Part shown: positions 10,600 through 23,005 of the stretch, in pieces
Position numbering within the stretch: the stretch's first letter is position 1
How the letters are laid out: each line of letters begins with the position of its first letter
Origin: Panaeolus papilionaceus
Taxonomy: Eukaryota; Basidiomycota; Agaricomycetes; Agaricales
Length of the DNA stretch: 64,000 bases
NCBI GenBank assembly: GCA_015501605.1
Contig: JADNRZ010000013.1
Coordinates: forward strand, 992,001 to 1,056,000
Direction of reading: 5' to 3'
The notes under the pieces: model-generated
What the model was told of the DNA's origin: nothing
The model's input: only the letters and a program-made list of their open reading frames with translations
Databases searched by the model: none
Position numbers and translations under genes: made by a program

Positions 10600-11120
10600 T
10601 GTGGACGGACGAGTTGTTAAAGCTCCAGCACTTGAGTCTAGAAGTTTGGGTTGTGCATCAACTGAAGCACGCTTGGATGATGCAAGAAAAGGCATGGGTT
10701 GCGAAAGGACGGGTATCGACGATGATGCAAGAACAGGAGTAGGTGAGGCAAGATCCGTTGTGGGTGAAAGACTAGGAGCCGTAGAGGCTGATGCAAGAAC
10801 GGGAACGGGTGGTGGAAGACCCGTAGCAAGTGATGATAGTAATGTAAGTACGGTCGTCGGTGGTGGAATGTGGTGATAGTGATGCAAGAACAGTTGTGGG
10901 TGAACGACCAGAAGCGAACTGATACAGGAATGGGCATGGGTAATGGAGACCCAGGGCGAGTGATGGTGGTAATGCTAGAACAGGAACGGGTAGTGAGAGA
11001 CCAGGGGTAGGTGGTAATGCAAGAGCGGACATGGACGGTGAAAGACGAGGCACGAGCGGTGCAGGCCCAGGTTGTGATGCAAGAGTGGGCTGAACTGGCA
11101 TCTTCTCAGGTAGCGCAGGG
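10600..11120. repeat. Degenerate minisatellite, proline-rich when translated
   Basis: Imperfect tandem copies of a roughly 55-65-base motif built on gatgcaagaac, ggg(a/t)gggtg and gaagacc-type blocks. On the minus strand long open frames result, rich in Pro, Ser, Leu and Ala (PVLAS-type repeats), in more than one frame. This is expected of a repeat and is not evidence of a gene. Confidence 0.6.
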
Positions 11121-11477
11121 AGCATGTTGGGGGAAGTTTTGCATCGTGCATTGTTCTTTGCTGAGAAAGAGCGACTGTACATGTAGAATGAGTCATCACG
11201 CTGGCAATTCATGCCATGATGTGAATAGTGTAGTTTCGTCCTAATAATTGACACGTATGAGTGTTATTTCCCATTCTTTTATTTGCATATAAGCTTAAGT
11301 GTTGCTTACCGCACGATGGGGATGGAAAAAGTCCAATGGGAAACTCATAAGGAAATTCAGACGATGAGTGAAACGCCCTGGAATGGGAGGAGGAAGGCGA
11401 AAGGGAGGGAGAAAAGTGAAAAGGAAGAAGGAAACCATAGGGTGAAAATGCCCACCCTCATGGCGATCACACTTTGC

Positions 11478-14400
11478 TCACGCCACATGCCGCTTTTTAT
11501 GTGGATGATCACTGGACTCACTGGGAGGAGGCTCGTCAATACTTGAATCTGTAAGGGAAAACGAATCTCGACTGAACTTCCTTTTAGATGTTGATGAACA
11601 CGAATAACCAGTTGTCGTAATATCCATATCTGCAGGGATGAGATTCGTCAACTTCTGTTTTGGCTTAAAAGGAATAACTGTAGTAGGAATCTCAGCATCG
11701 TTCTCAGACTGATAAAGTGAATGTGAATCGACATCATCGTCTGTTTCTCTGAAGTGTTTGAAACGTTCTTGTAGATCCTCAAGGACTTTGCATTTGCTCA
11801 TGGGTCCTATATCATGTGTGGATTGATCAAAGGACAAGCTGTTCACAAAAGACGAAGACATTTGGTCCTGGCAGGACAGAACGGGGTGATTATCATATCG
11901 CGATTCATTGTAACGGTTCTTGGTGATGTCGTTGAGGCTGTTTAGTCGTTTGAATTCATTACGCACATCTTCAGAAGCTCTGCACTGGATTTTTTTTATA
12001 TCGAAGTCTCTCAGGATGAAAAGTGTTTCCAAGGATTTCACACGGGAAAGCATAACATAGGGTTGCGCTGTGCCAGACACACCCTCGAGATCGACCATAG
12101 CACTACGCAGGGTACATCCCTGAGCCTTATGGACGGTAAGTGCAAAAGCAGGAGAGACCGGAGCTTGAGTGCGAGAAATAGACAATGATTTCCCTGAGGG
12201 TTTGTGCACGACTTTGAATGATTGCGTATCGGAGACGATTGCGATGTCACCATTGCTCAAATTCGGAGGCGTAAAAGGATTAACAGTGGAAGTGGTTATT
12301 ATGCAAGATGTTAAATAACGATGGCCGTCCTCATCAGAGCGATATCTTATGCTCTTTAAGGTTCCAATAGCTCCATTTGTTGCACCGCCGTCTACATCTA
12401 CATTTGAGATAAGCATAATCGGCATGCCAAGGACCATAGGAATAAGAGTAGGACGGTATGCACACGCAGAACCATGTAAATCACGTAAATAAGGATGAAT
12501 GGCGGAATTAGGAGAAATTTGTGTCGAATCTTTTGTATCCCATGCATAGTACCATCGAAGAGCACGCCCTGTTGCCTTTGCAAATGCAAATGCCGCTCTT
12601 TCATTCAGGTAGTCCTTAATATCATTTTTAGCAACCAAAGTGGTCGTTTCAAAATCAGTAGGAAGAGCATCTTTTGAAAGGCGTGTGACAACTCTCGTCT
12701 GTAATAAGTTGTAATCATCCTGAGTGCAACGCCCGAAACGCAGACGTTGTAGAAGTTCAGTGAAGCGCGACTGACTGCGCCCGTCCTGTCGGTAAATCAC
12801 CGATAGCTGCACGATAATATCGACTGAAAACCACAACAAACGACCCAATACATCTGCTTGGATCTTCTTATTAGACGCGTTACGGCAATTAATATGTGCA
12901 TACAAGGGCTGTTCTCCCACAGGTGCTAATTGAGCAAAATCGCCAGCAAAAATGATGTTGATACCACCAAAAGGAAGGGAATTGCATTTGGCTGCACATA
13001 AGGCTTCTCCAACCTGCGAAAGCAACCTACAACCCACCATAGAAACTTCATCTATGAAAAGGTATTTTACATGTTCCCATCTGTTGCGCAAATCGTCCTT
13101 AGTCTTTCCACTAGAAAGATTGCATCTTAAACTGAGAGAAGAATGTAATGTAGTGCCATCGACATTCTTGCTGGCAACCCCTGTGAAAGAGCACATACGT
13201 AGCTTATGATCATGACCCACTTTGTGGAAATAGTCTTTTACTGCGTGAATGACTGTGGATTTGCCGGTTCCTCCGGGCCCTGTGATATTCATCCGTAGCT
13301 GAGGTACGTCGCTGGCTGTTAGATTGGAGATGTGATTTCCAACGATTATGCGAAATGCTCGTTCTTGGTCGGTACTAAAGTTGCAAGCTTTTACAATATC
13401 ATCGCAAATAAGTTGGCATTGCTCAGGAGTAATGTCCTCTCTCGAAGAAGAAGGGATGTCAGGCACACTTTGCACAGCCGCTATCGCATGTGCGGGCAAG
13501 GTTTCAATATTAGCTGTAAATGCTGCAGCATACTCGTCCACTGCGGGGACGTCTTCAAGAGGGACATGATTGGTTTGTCCCATACGTACGTCTTTCCGCC
13601 TTTTCACATAAAATTCCTTCCATTGGGCTTCCAATGTGGTGTCTGTACAGCAGTGCGCATGATCCGCTAATTGGGTATATTCATCCCGTTCAGAATAGTA
13701 AATGCCAACGTCGTCGAGATTTTGAAAGATATCATCGCAATCCTTTTTTCTAGAGTCTTTGTAATGAGACATTGAGGAAGCCATGCGGTCAAAATGACCC
13801 AGTATTAGATCTTGTTCCAAGTCCTGCAAGGTCACCTCATCATCAGCTGTGGAAGCACCACGATTGTGTACAGCTGTCGACGTCCCCATTGAATCACGCA
13901 ATTGTTGGCGTCGACGAGAGAAATGGTCATCCCGACTGCTATCTTTACATTCGTGTAAGAATTGAATGTTATCTAATTTACGTCTTGTTTCAATGGACCA
14001 AGATGAATAGGCGCGTTGAAAACACTCAGATACATCAGCTTCTTGCCAACGCTGAAGAGTCTGTTGATTATGCCATGGCATGAACAGAACCAGCATAGTG
14101 TTGCAATACAAGTCATACGTCGCAGGTTTATCTCTGCGAGGCAAACTTTTACCGACAGGGCAAGGTAGCAAGAAATCAGGTTCATCTAATTTTTTAATGC
14201 GGTAACGATAAGCGTGAGGATGAGAAGACAAGTAAGGATAACTCTTCACTTGACTTCCAAGGAGGCGCTCACGTTGATCATCACTAAGGAGGTCATAGGG
14301 AACGCTTTTTGAAACGTTATATTTCTGATATTGCGACAAGAAGTCCCAAAATGACAAAGAATGTAAAAGGGGAGGTCTATGCATGTAATCTTCAAAAATA

Positions 14401-17400
14401 GACGCCTTTTTATGAATGGAGCCTTCATCGTCTCTTTCAATGTCGACCAGGTCGTCATGTTCACTTGGTTCATTCTCGTTAGAAACCACAGTTTCTGCGC
14501 TTTCAGACCGAGAGTTGCGATCCACATGTAGAAAAAATGATCGAAATTTATGGCTACATTTGCAACCAGCACTGCCTCTCAAATAGCAACATACCTCTTG
14601 ACCAGAAAGCTCTTGTCGGCTTATCATTCCAAAAGCACACTTATGAATGACGGATTTGATATAGGTATGAAAATCTTGAACTTCGGGATCATAAGCGCCT
14701 AACCTATTAATAGCCGATTCAAGCGCCGCATAAGATACATGAGCCTTCAAAGGACTTTTCGTGATGTAATCCGTAATGTAATACAATATAGCTTTACTGG
14801 CTGTCCCCGATCCTATAAATTTAATGTCCATGTTGCAACGAATTGCCTCTAACATCGGCTTACAGAAATTATTAACAAGGCCATCCTTATTTTCAAACTC
14901 TATTTCACCTGATTCCGCGTCAACAGAGGTATTGGGGCTGACATTCGAAGCGTTTAAGTCAAACCGACACTTTTTCTCATACCCAGGACCTTTCCAATAT
15001 TTATAACACGTAGCAGAATGTGTATGCCTCTGACATGACTCAGACAAGAAGTGCAAGTCGTGTTCTCTAATTTGAATATCATTATGATCTGAGGACACGA
15101 AAGGCCCTCGCAGTTTGCAAGGATGCTCAGTCGAATAAAGTGTTTCAGCACCGTGCAAAGGGTCTTCGGGAATTTCTGTATGAATAACTTTGCGTAAGTA
15201 ATCAATGAACTCGGTCTGAAAACCGCTGTCTTGTAATAGACGTTGACGTAGATCGTCTGGGTTGATGCTATTTTCCAACCAAACCAACAAATGACAATGC
15301 AAAGACCCACGACCTTGAGCTTCAACGCACCCATAGTATGCACTGGTGTGTCCCAATATACCAGAAGTACTCCGCTCTTGACCCGGAATATAACGTAGAA
15401 GGGTAGAAAAGAAAGCTTCCATAAATAGATCGAAAAACTTGGATGCCATTACGGGGTTCTCGGCGATACGTTGGGCTTGCGAGAAATATCCAATGATGTC
15501 ATGAGACAGCATGTTATCGATGTCAAAGGTATCCCCCGCGACTAAGCGCAAAATAGGAGAGTATACATCTGCGGGATTAATAGTAATAAAAAACGATGGA
15601 TTTCCTTTGGCTATAATAAGAGATCGAATTTCATTTCTCATACGATTCTTCATTGAAGGTGATCCAGGAACACTGCCTTGTACAATGTGTATTTCTCGTA
15701 GCAATCGTTCTATCAGATGTTCACCTTCAGTACTAGGTTCGTACGCATGATGTTCGGATTTCTTGTTCGTGTAGTCTTTAATGGCTTCTGCGGGAACGGC
15801 GGAAAATTTACGAGCGAAATCTCGAAAGGAACTATTTTTAACTTTGTGATAGGTATTGAGAAGAACACGCCTGCGTTGCACCATATTGAAAAGCACGAAA
15901 ATAAAGGATGGATGAGTCTGAAATCTCGTATCGACATAATCGAGGAATAACTGTATCTGTTTTTCAAACGACAAGGGCACCGACCGCCGCTGATGTTCGA
16001 ATCCACCGAGACCATACGGAAATAATGTAGGGTAGATCATGGGAATGAGTGTGGGATCTTTAAATTCTCCTCGAGGTGTATCACGATGAGGTACTTGAAT
16101 ATACTGACCACCCTTCTTTAAATGATTAGCTGCGGCAGTTCGTAAAGCAGATGGGGAAGATAAGTCAACAGCCTCCGGAACACAGGTTTTTTCGAAAACT
16201 AAATCATCTTCCGGTAGGACAGGCTCAGATATCGGGTTACGGGATCTATCATAGCCTGATGAAAGACTTGACATCTCGTCTACACCTTCGTAGCGGTGAA
16301 TAGTAACTGGCAATTGAGACGAAGGGGGCAAAGAGTCCAAAGCACCAAAGTCGATGACAACTTCTCTGTAAAGATTGTTATTGGCTTTCAACCACTCAAG
16401 AGCACGTCTAACTTTCTGGGGACGGATAGTTAATGGTTTTGCCTTCTCAAGCAACCACTTATCTGAAGGCTTACATGAACCTACAAATATTATACATACT
16501 GGAGCTGCCAATTCACTTAGAGATGGTGGAAGCGTGTGTGCGATGCAGGACACGTCTTGAGGAAACACTATGATATTGCCTTTTAAGCCTCTTTGGGATA
16601 ACAAGTTCGAACCTCCAACATTGTTCTCCGTCATCTGAATGATTGTCATCTTAGCTCTACATCGAGCTATCATAGCCTCCTCTACGACAGTCAATTCTTT
16701 CAGCTCGTCTGGAACGTCGCCCACGAAATTATGATTGGCCATCGATAGAGGTGGAACACGATCTTTGGAAGATGCACGATAACACTCGTCACACAACTGC
16801 AGCTGGTAAGTAGATTCCCCTGTGGAAATCACGCCTTCCGGATTTAAGAGAGCTAAAGGCGCAGAGGGAATGGGAAAAAATCGTTGACATCGACCGATAA
16901 GGAACGGATATTCGGGGTCCACAGGCAAATTCGAGTTAGCCTGAATACGCTGGCCAGGAGGAACAAAACAATTTAAATTAACTTCGGAAGACGTATAAAC
17001 ATCCACATGCTTAGACAAGAGGCGTCGGCAACAAGATGCACACGTGGATTGCTTTAAAGATGATGAAGATGTCATCGAACGAAACTCATGTATGCAATCC
17101 CGAGAGAGTGTGTCCGAAATGCGGGGTGGCCAATCATTGCCGGTTCGTTCATTACAAACTGAAGCTGGTGATCCATCATTACCATTGTGAAGACTAGCCT
17201 TAGTTGCATTACTTGTAACACGAACCGCAAATCGTAAGGCTTCAATTCTACGCTCGATTTCAGTTCCTAACAAGCGCTGGCAATCGCGAACGCGGGATGG
17301 AACGTTCACGGCGGTAGCAATGCCCAACCGTATCACAACTTCCTTCAAGGAAACAAGCCTGAAAGATTTCTTCATAGCAGCATATAATTTAATGAAGTAG

Positions 17401-18713
17401 CAGTCCATGTCGTAATCGCACATCTTCAATCGAACAAAATCGGAAGAACGGAATGCATTAAAGGAATATATAAATTGAACAAAAGAAATACAACCATCCC
17501 GTCGTCCAGAGGACGTCCCAGATTCAGTCTTACAAGCGCCTGACGTTATATGATCTAAAAACGCGGATCGTTTTGCGTTCAAGTCAGGCATTAAAGACAC
17601 AGCGTACAACTCAAAGCCGTGACTGAACAGTAACTGGATTATATACTCTTCGTCAAAAGAGAATAAGTCCTTCAAAACAGATGAATGGCATACGTCGAAA
17701 TGAGAACGAGCCAACGTCCGCGTACGGGTGAAAATAGATGAACGCTCTCGACCGAAGCAAGCCTGGACACGCGTTCGGAACGCATGACTCTGAGATTCTA
17801 ATGGCAAACTCAGCGCGCGACCAACGTAAAACAAATTATCTGTAGATATCTGCTTGGCATTGGCACGGGCTAACAGATCTAAACCATCATAAGCCATATT
17901 CATCGAAGTAGAATATTGACGAGAAAATACGGAGCAAGCAAAGGAAATACCAGACAATGAGTTATCAACACACGCTCCACTCAGCAAATGCTGTATGTAA
18001 ACGCTGCGGCATGTAGCTATGTCGAACGAATCCGAGGACAAACCATGATGAGAACATAAACGCCGTAAGGTAACAACATTATCCTTGAAAGGTGACGCAA
18101 AAACGCCATGACGACGATTACCGTACAAAGCCAATCGTAAACACTCTAAACCAGTGCGTGGCTCGGGCTCAGGGGAAAACGAATCAGAAGATTCTCCCCC
18201 CAACACGGCGGTCTCAGACATTGGACAAGAACATTCAAGAAGTTGACAGGTATTACAAGGAGACGGGCGTCCGCCCGCCCCTGATTCCAACACAGGACGA
18301 TGTGCTGATTGGGATTCTGCACGACCTATAGATTTTATTGTGAAAAGTACAATCAAAGACATAAGAACGGACTTACAAATTCCCGAGGCAGACGCACGCT
18401 GCAAAGGCGCTCCCAAGTGCAAAAAAGGACAAGCATGACGAACGTCGTCCCCAACCATGACATCCCAAGAGCACACCGGACCGACGTCACGCACTTCAAA
18501 GCAGATAGCCTCCGAATAAGTGCTACGACCTGAGAAGATGTCCAAACGCAGAACCAAAGGCCATGTCTCTTGAACAGACGGAGAGAATCGACGTGCGAAA
18601 GAAAGAGACACAAGAGGCGTCACCAAACCAGAAGCCACAGTTAGCCGAGAGGGAGCACCGCCGACAAAAGTTTCCATTGCTAAGATTAAGAATTTGAGAA
18701 AGGCAGAGGTCAA
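11478..18713 (-). mobile_element. Helitron Rep-helicase (RepHel), intact 2411-codon ORF
   Basis: A single uninterrupted ORF encodes the rolling-circle transposase. A Cys-rich N-terminus (about residues 150-165) and CxxC pairs near residues 559 and 641 come first. A Helitron-like N domain follows at about 870-990 (IYPTLFPYGLGG). The Rep nuclease has FFITINPAD at about 1040, the two-His motif GRGSLHCHLLVW at about 1138, and the two catalytic Tyr of YITDYITK at about 1313. The PIF1-type helicase has Walker A GPGGTGKST at about 1814, Walker B FIDEVSMVG at about 1885, GDFAQLAPVG, and the C-terminal VHKAQG and YVMLSRV motifs at about 2200-2225. All catalytic residues I can check are present, so the protein could be active. 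An internal start (MSETAVLGG) at about residue 162 is an alternative. The element's TC and CTRR ends were not located. Confidence 0.93.
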
Positions 18714-19200
18714 GAAAGATTGAAACTAGATGATTGCAACAAGGAACTAGGACAAAAGTCGCAGAGCTCAAGCCACTCAGACAAGACGGTTACAAAGTCT
18801 CGCGGGTAATAACAGGAACAAATATTACATCATTTTCACGTGACATATAGGATGCCGATACACGCCGAGAACTCATTTTCCAGGGGGGCCGCTTATACAC
18901 ACCCTTCACTAAAGTTGCGGGAATATGTCTACCGCATTCAGATGCTATTTGAATATAGACCACTCAACAAAGATGTGATACTGGCTGCTCAGACAGTGTA
19001 TATAGAAGTCAGTTGAAAGTCCAGTGGGTACGCAGGGGCGCTTGATATGAAGACTGCTCAGTGACTAGTGTGAAGAATTTCTTGAGGACCTTGAAGGAAC
19101 GAAACAGAGACATGAAGAAGAGATAAAAGATCAACAATATACATAGATGAATAATACCGTTACATATGTTACATGATCAGACGGCTCCAACCTCTATAAA
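18714..19200. other. Intergenic; 3' flank of G-domain copy A
   Basis: About 18990-19200 resembles 30490-30720 beside copy C (shared blocks such as gtcagttgaaagtcca and ggggcgcttgatat), marking it as part of the duplicated unit. The rest may include the 5' end of the Helitron, which I could not define. Confidence 0.45.
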
Positions 19201-20594
19201 CTATTTTCTAATCTTGTGCCCAAGGTCTCGTATTTTCGCGATAAAGAAGTTCTTGGCTTTCCGAAACACACCTCTCTGTCTATTGCTATCTTGGGGCTGG
19301 TCATGACCTTCTCGGTGATGTTTCTCGGCGATGCTCTGTATGAAAGGAATGGCCTCCTCAAATCCCACAGGAGGGTCGCCGAACGCAATCAGCTGACCCT
19401 CGAATTTCGTCAACAGCCGTTCTGCTTTGTGCAATTGTTCCTCTGTGAGTGCCTTGAGTTCCTGGTTTGAATGTACAAGTGGGTCACTGAGCTCAGCTTC
19501 GATATTTTCCTTGCGCTGCTGTGCGGCCTCTATGCGGTCAAGAAGGTCATGGTATAGGTGAGGACCATAAGTTTCATCTCGAAGCCTTTCTCTCGAGCTG
19601 TTTTTGATACCTGAAAAGAGCGTGCCAGTGTTGTAATTAAGGCAGTTGATAGCGGAGCTGTGGGTGTTTGTAAACTTAACAACAAAACCTCCTTGTTCTC
19701 GTAAGTCCTAATAAAGAAGTGGCATATCCAGTCAAAAACATCACCAGAATAAATCAATAACAAATGTAGATCAAACCTTCCAGACATGATCCTGTAGGTG
19801 GACAAATCGTTGGTCAGCTGCAGCAATTGTCCGTTCGTTCCATAGTCTGTCCCACATAGTTGTGATGACCATTATTGAACCAGGCTTATCAGTGTTGATA
19901 GCTGCCAGTAGCTTCAACATTTCAATTGTTCTACGTTTGCTGCCCGGCAGCCGCGTGTCGGTGATGGGCCACAAGTAGAGGATAGTAGCTATTGATGAGC
20001 ACCTGGTGCATATGTAAAACAAGACACGATCGAGGAGCTAGTGAGTGGCAAACGTACTTGTGAGCGTTCATCCATTCTTTCACCATTTCAATGATTTCAA
20101 ATTCGGAAATCTGACTATCTGAGAAGCCAGGGGTGTCGAGAATGTAGAACCGCCCCTCTTCTGCTCCGTACTTTGTAATACTGGTTCCAGGCCCCTTCCA
20201 CGCTTCAATGTTCGTCAACTCATAGGTCGTGATCACCTGCGTAACACTCTCCAACTGATCTTTCGAGATCCCCAGTGCGTCATTTCCAGCCAATGCTTCA
20301 ATGAACTAAATATTGAAAAATGGTAGCATTTATATTAAGCGCTACCGCCATTGCTGCGTATATCAACCGCAATCCGACTTACTCTGCTCTTTCCAGCTCC
20401 CGTTGGACCCATCACTCTGTAAAACAGACCATGCAATCAGTAACTGCCTTCACACAAAAGGTCAAGTCCAAGATAACCTACAGTGTGACACCGACTCGAG
20501 AATCATCGTACTGAATTGCCGAGTCAGCGATGGGCACGAGAGTGAGATCCTTGAATATCTCTTCGTCAGTAACATTCTCCGGCTGAGTTGACAT
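19201..20594 (-). CDS. G-domain (AIG1-like P-loop) protein, copy A
   Basis: Five exons are inferred. The start at 20594 gives MSTQPENVTDEE. A 34-base second exon encodes VMGPTGAGKSR, the Walker A/G1 loop. The third exon holds LDTPGFSDSQ, a DxxG-type G3 motif. The fourth has PITDTRLPGSKRR and VITTMWDRLW, where TTMWD occupies the G4 place seen in fungal AIG1-like proteins. The last exon is largely helical and ends in a basic tail (RKAKNFFIAKIRDLGHKIRK). Such proteins are predicted GTP-binding molecular switches; no substrate or partner is known to me. All joins keep frame. Copies B, C, D, E, F and G in this window are relatives; A and B are the closest pair by eye. Confidence 0.78.
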
Positions 20595-21700
20595 GATTGA
20601 GGGGGTAGAGATGATGATTGTGAGAAGCAAATATGGGGTCTGTCAGTGTTATCGTGATCAGGGCAGGAATAAGTTCGACAATTTCAGATACACTCAGCAC
20701 ACGGTGATAGAACATTTGAATGAACAGGTTCCCAGCGGTGTCAAGGCAATACGGTGGCATCCTTAGTATTATCCGAGAGATGGAAGCATTTGTCAAGATA
20801 AGAACATGATCATTATGGGTAGTGCTCTTGCGAGAGATGCGCTCGTGGCTTCCTTGTTCGTTTCACCCGGATTGTATCAATGGAGATATTCGAAAACGTA
20901 GCAAGGTCATTGTATGAGCTTATTAAAGCGTTATTTATAATATGACATTCATCCATGAGCACGTCTCCTGCTATCGTGAGATGCAGGGTGGTTATCCTGT
21001 TGGCGTCACTGTAATAATCATCACAACGATCTTTTGATTTACTGGTGTTAGAACTTTTCGCAGGACCCACCACGCTGCTGTATGCGCTCGTGGGTTTGAT
21101 TGTCCACGGGTGAGAGGGGTGAGGAGGAGGAAAGGTAAAGTGGACTAGAGGTGAAGATGGAGGAAGGGCGAAGAACGAACGCACCACGAAGGGTGGCAGA
21201 TCTTGGGGACGACGAGCCAAGCGTGCCCACATAACAAGACCGATTGTCATTGTTTGGGAATTATGTCGACATACATACTGAGCAACTTGACGTTTAGTGT
21301 GACATGAGAGTTTGCGTCGCTCGTCGGTGATGTGTGTGGCGATATCCAAGTGAAAGGCGAGTGAAAAATGATAGTGAGACTGGGGTACGAGATGGTGGAG
21401 CAGGAGAGGAAGATGAGACGCACAGGACGAGTTCAGGGTCGGTGTACGTGAGTAGTGACGACGGTGGATAGTTATGAGTGAGAGGCGAAGGGAGACGAAA
21501 ACGGAGAACAGATATGGCGAAAATGGCAAGGATATAAAGCACTACGGAAATTGTACACAGACACCAGACGACAACGAAGATGAGTGTTCGCCATGGCCCC
21601 TATCCAGTTAAGCCTCAACACTCGGGTGTCTATAGTTTTAGTTCATGACCAGGAGGGATAATAGGTGAACGGACGATTATACGATAGGAATACGTACGCC
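20595..21700. repeat. Duplicated flank of copy A
   Basis: No gene is seen. Two blocks recur elsewhere. One is 20820-21000 (ttcgaaaacgtagcaaggtca and neighbours), which matches 27655-27880, 32240-32350 and, inverted, 46495-46695. The other is 21165-21540, whose start matches about 28655-28715 and whose remainder matches about 29740-29965. Open frames here are rich in Ser and Pro in several frames and look like repeat artefacts. Confidence 0.55.
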
Positions 21701-22419
21701 AATTAGCAGGCGTGCAACCTCAACATGCGCAGGGATGCAGTGACGTGTTAAATGGAAAAGGAAGGAAAGCCAGTTCACCAGGTGTCCTAGCGACTGCCTC
21801 ACGAGAGCAGGACTTAGAACGGGACATAAGACGAAGATGTAAACTAGAAGTTACAGACCAAACCAAAAGAGGGCCGCCTACGGTCATGTATCAAGGACCT
21901 CATCATCCTCGGGGAGGTCTGTTGTCTTCTATGAATTTCCTGGCATGCACCATCTCGGTGGAGGCCCTTGGACGAAGGAGGACTCGAGGATGCGCCGCAC
22001 CACCCTTCAACTTTCACGTTCAGCTCTCTAGGCCCTAGACTACCATCCCTTAATAATATTATGAATTGAGGTCAGAATTAAATCTGGTGCCGTTAATTCG
22101 AGATGGAGGTGGACACGCACATCTGAATGAACGTTCAGTCGGGTATGCCGATCTGTCAAATAAACCAACCAAATATATTTTCAGAGATACTATTAGAAGA
22201 ATGTACATGAATATATGTCAAAATAAGAGGCCCGGTCGTGTTGAGAAGGATTAAGTGCACGGTACACAATACACCCACTGACAACACATCGTACCACGTG
22301 CAGGGTAAAGATGCGAGATGTCAAGCATTAATTGAGCAAACACAGTCCCGAGTGCACCACCACTTCTCTTGGTGCGAAGAGCAGTGGCGCAAGAGTGCGG
22401 CTTGAATGGAGACTAAAAA
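21700..22419. other. Gene-free stretch before foldback array
   Basis: Short open frames only, none recognisable. At 22344-22412 a weak, diverged unit of the following array may be present. Confidence 0.4.
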
Positions 22420-23005
22420 GAGAACCCATTCTCATCTGCATTGCTCATAGATGACACGCCCCAGCCACCACTGACTCGTTGAGCAGTAGTTGTGAGAGTG
22501 CGTGAAGAAGATAAAATTTAAACGACCCACTCAGATGCGCATCGCTCAGACGACACGCAGCAACACCACTGGCACACAGACCGGCACACAGACCAGTGGT
22601 GGTGGGAGTGGTTCAGAAGGGAAACGAAAATGACACTCTTGTGCGCATCGCTCATAGACAATGCATCCCAACCACCGCTGGTTCATAAGACCAGCGGCGG
22701 TGAGAGTCGTTTAAGAGTAAAATAGAACCCACTCATGGATGCTTTGCTCATGGACGAGCACTGCAACCACCAATGGCACATAGACTAAGGTGGTGAGAGT
22801 GGGTTGAGAATGAAAATAAATGCAGACCATTCTCGTCGCGTTGCTCACAGACAACAGGTCCAATCACTGGTAGCTCACAGACCAGCAGCGGTGAGAGTGG
22901 GTGAAGAAGATAAAACTAAAACAATCCACTCTCGTTTGCATCGCTCGCAGACGACACACATTAACACCACTGGCACCCAACCTAGTGGTGATGAGAGTGG
23001 GACAA
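22420..23005. repeat. Tandem array of about 100-bp foldback units
   Basis: Six imperfect units start near 22424, 22523, 22626, 22724, 22822 and 22922, so the period is about 98-103 bases. Each unit has the order: ccactctc-like block, gcatcgctc, gacgacac, a ccaccactgg block, a short loop, ccagtggtgg, then gagagtggg. The outer and inner blocks are inverted repeats of each other, so each unit can fold into a nested hairpin. A linker of aagaagataaaa type joins units. Arm changes in one half are often matched in the other (for example cgctggt with accagcg near 22670-22690). Confidence 0.75.

Noticed and set aside
10447..11254. Pro/Ser-rich ORFs on both strands
   Set aside because: They come from the tandem repeat, which stays open in several frames; no start, splice plan or domain is convincing.
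22420..23005. CRISPR-like array
   Set aside because: Units are contiguous foldbacks with variable sequence, no constant repeat and unique spacer pattern, and the DNA is eukaryotic.
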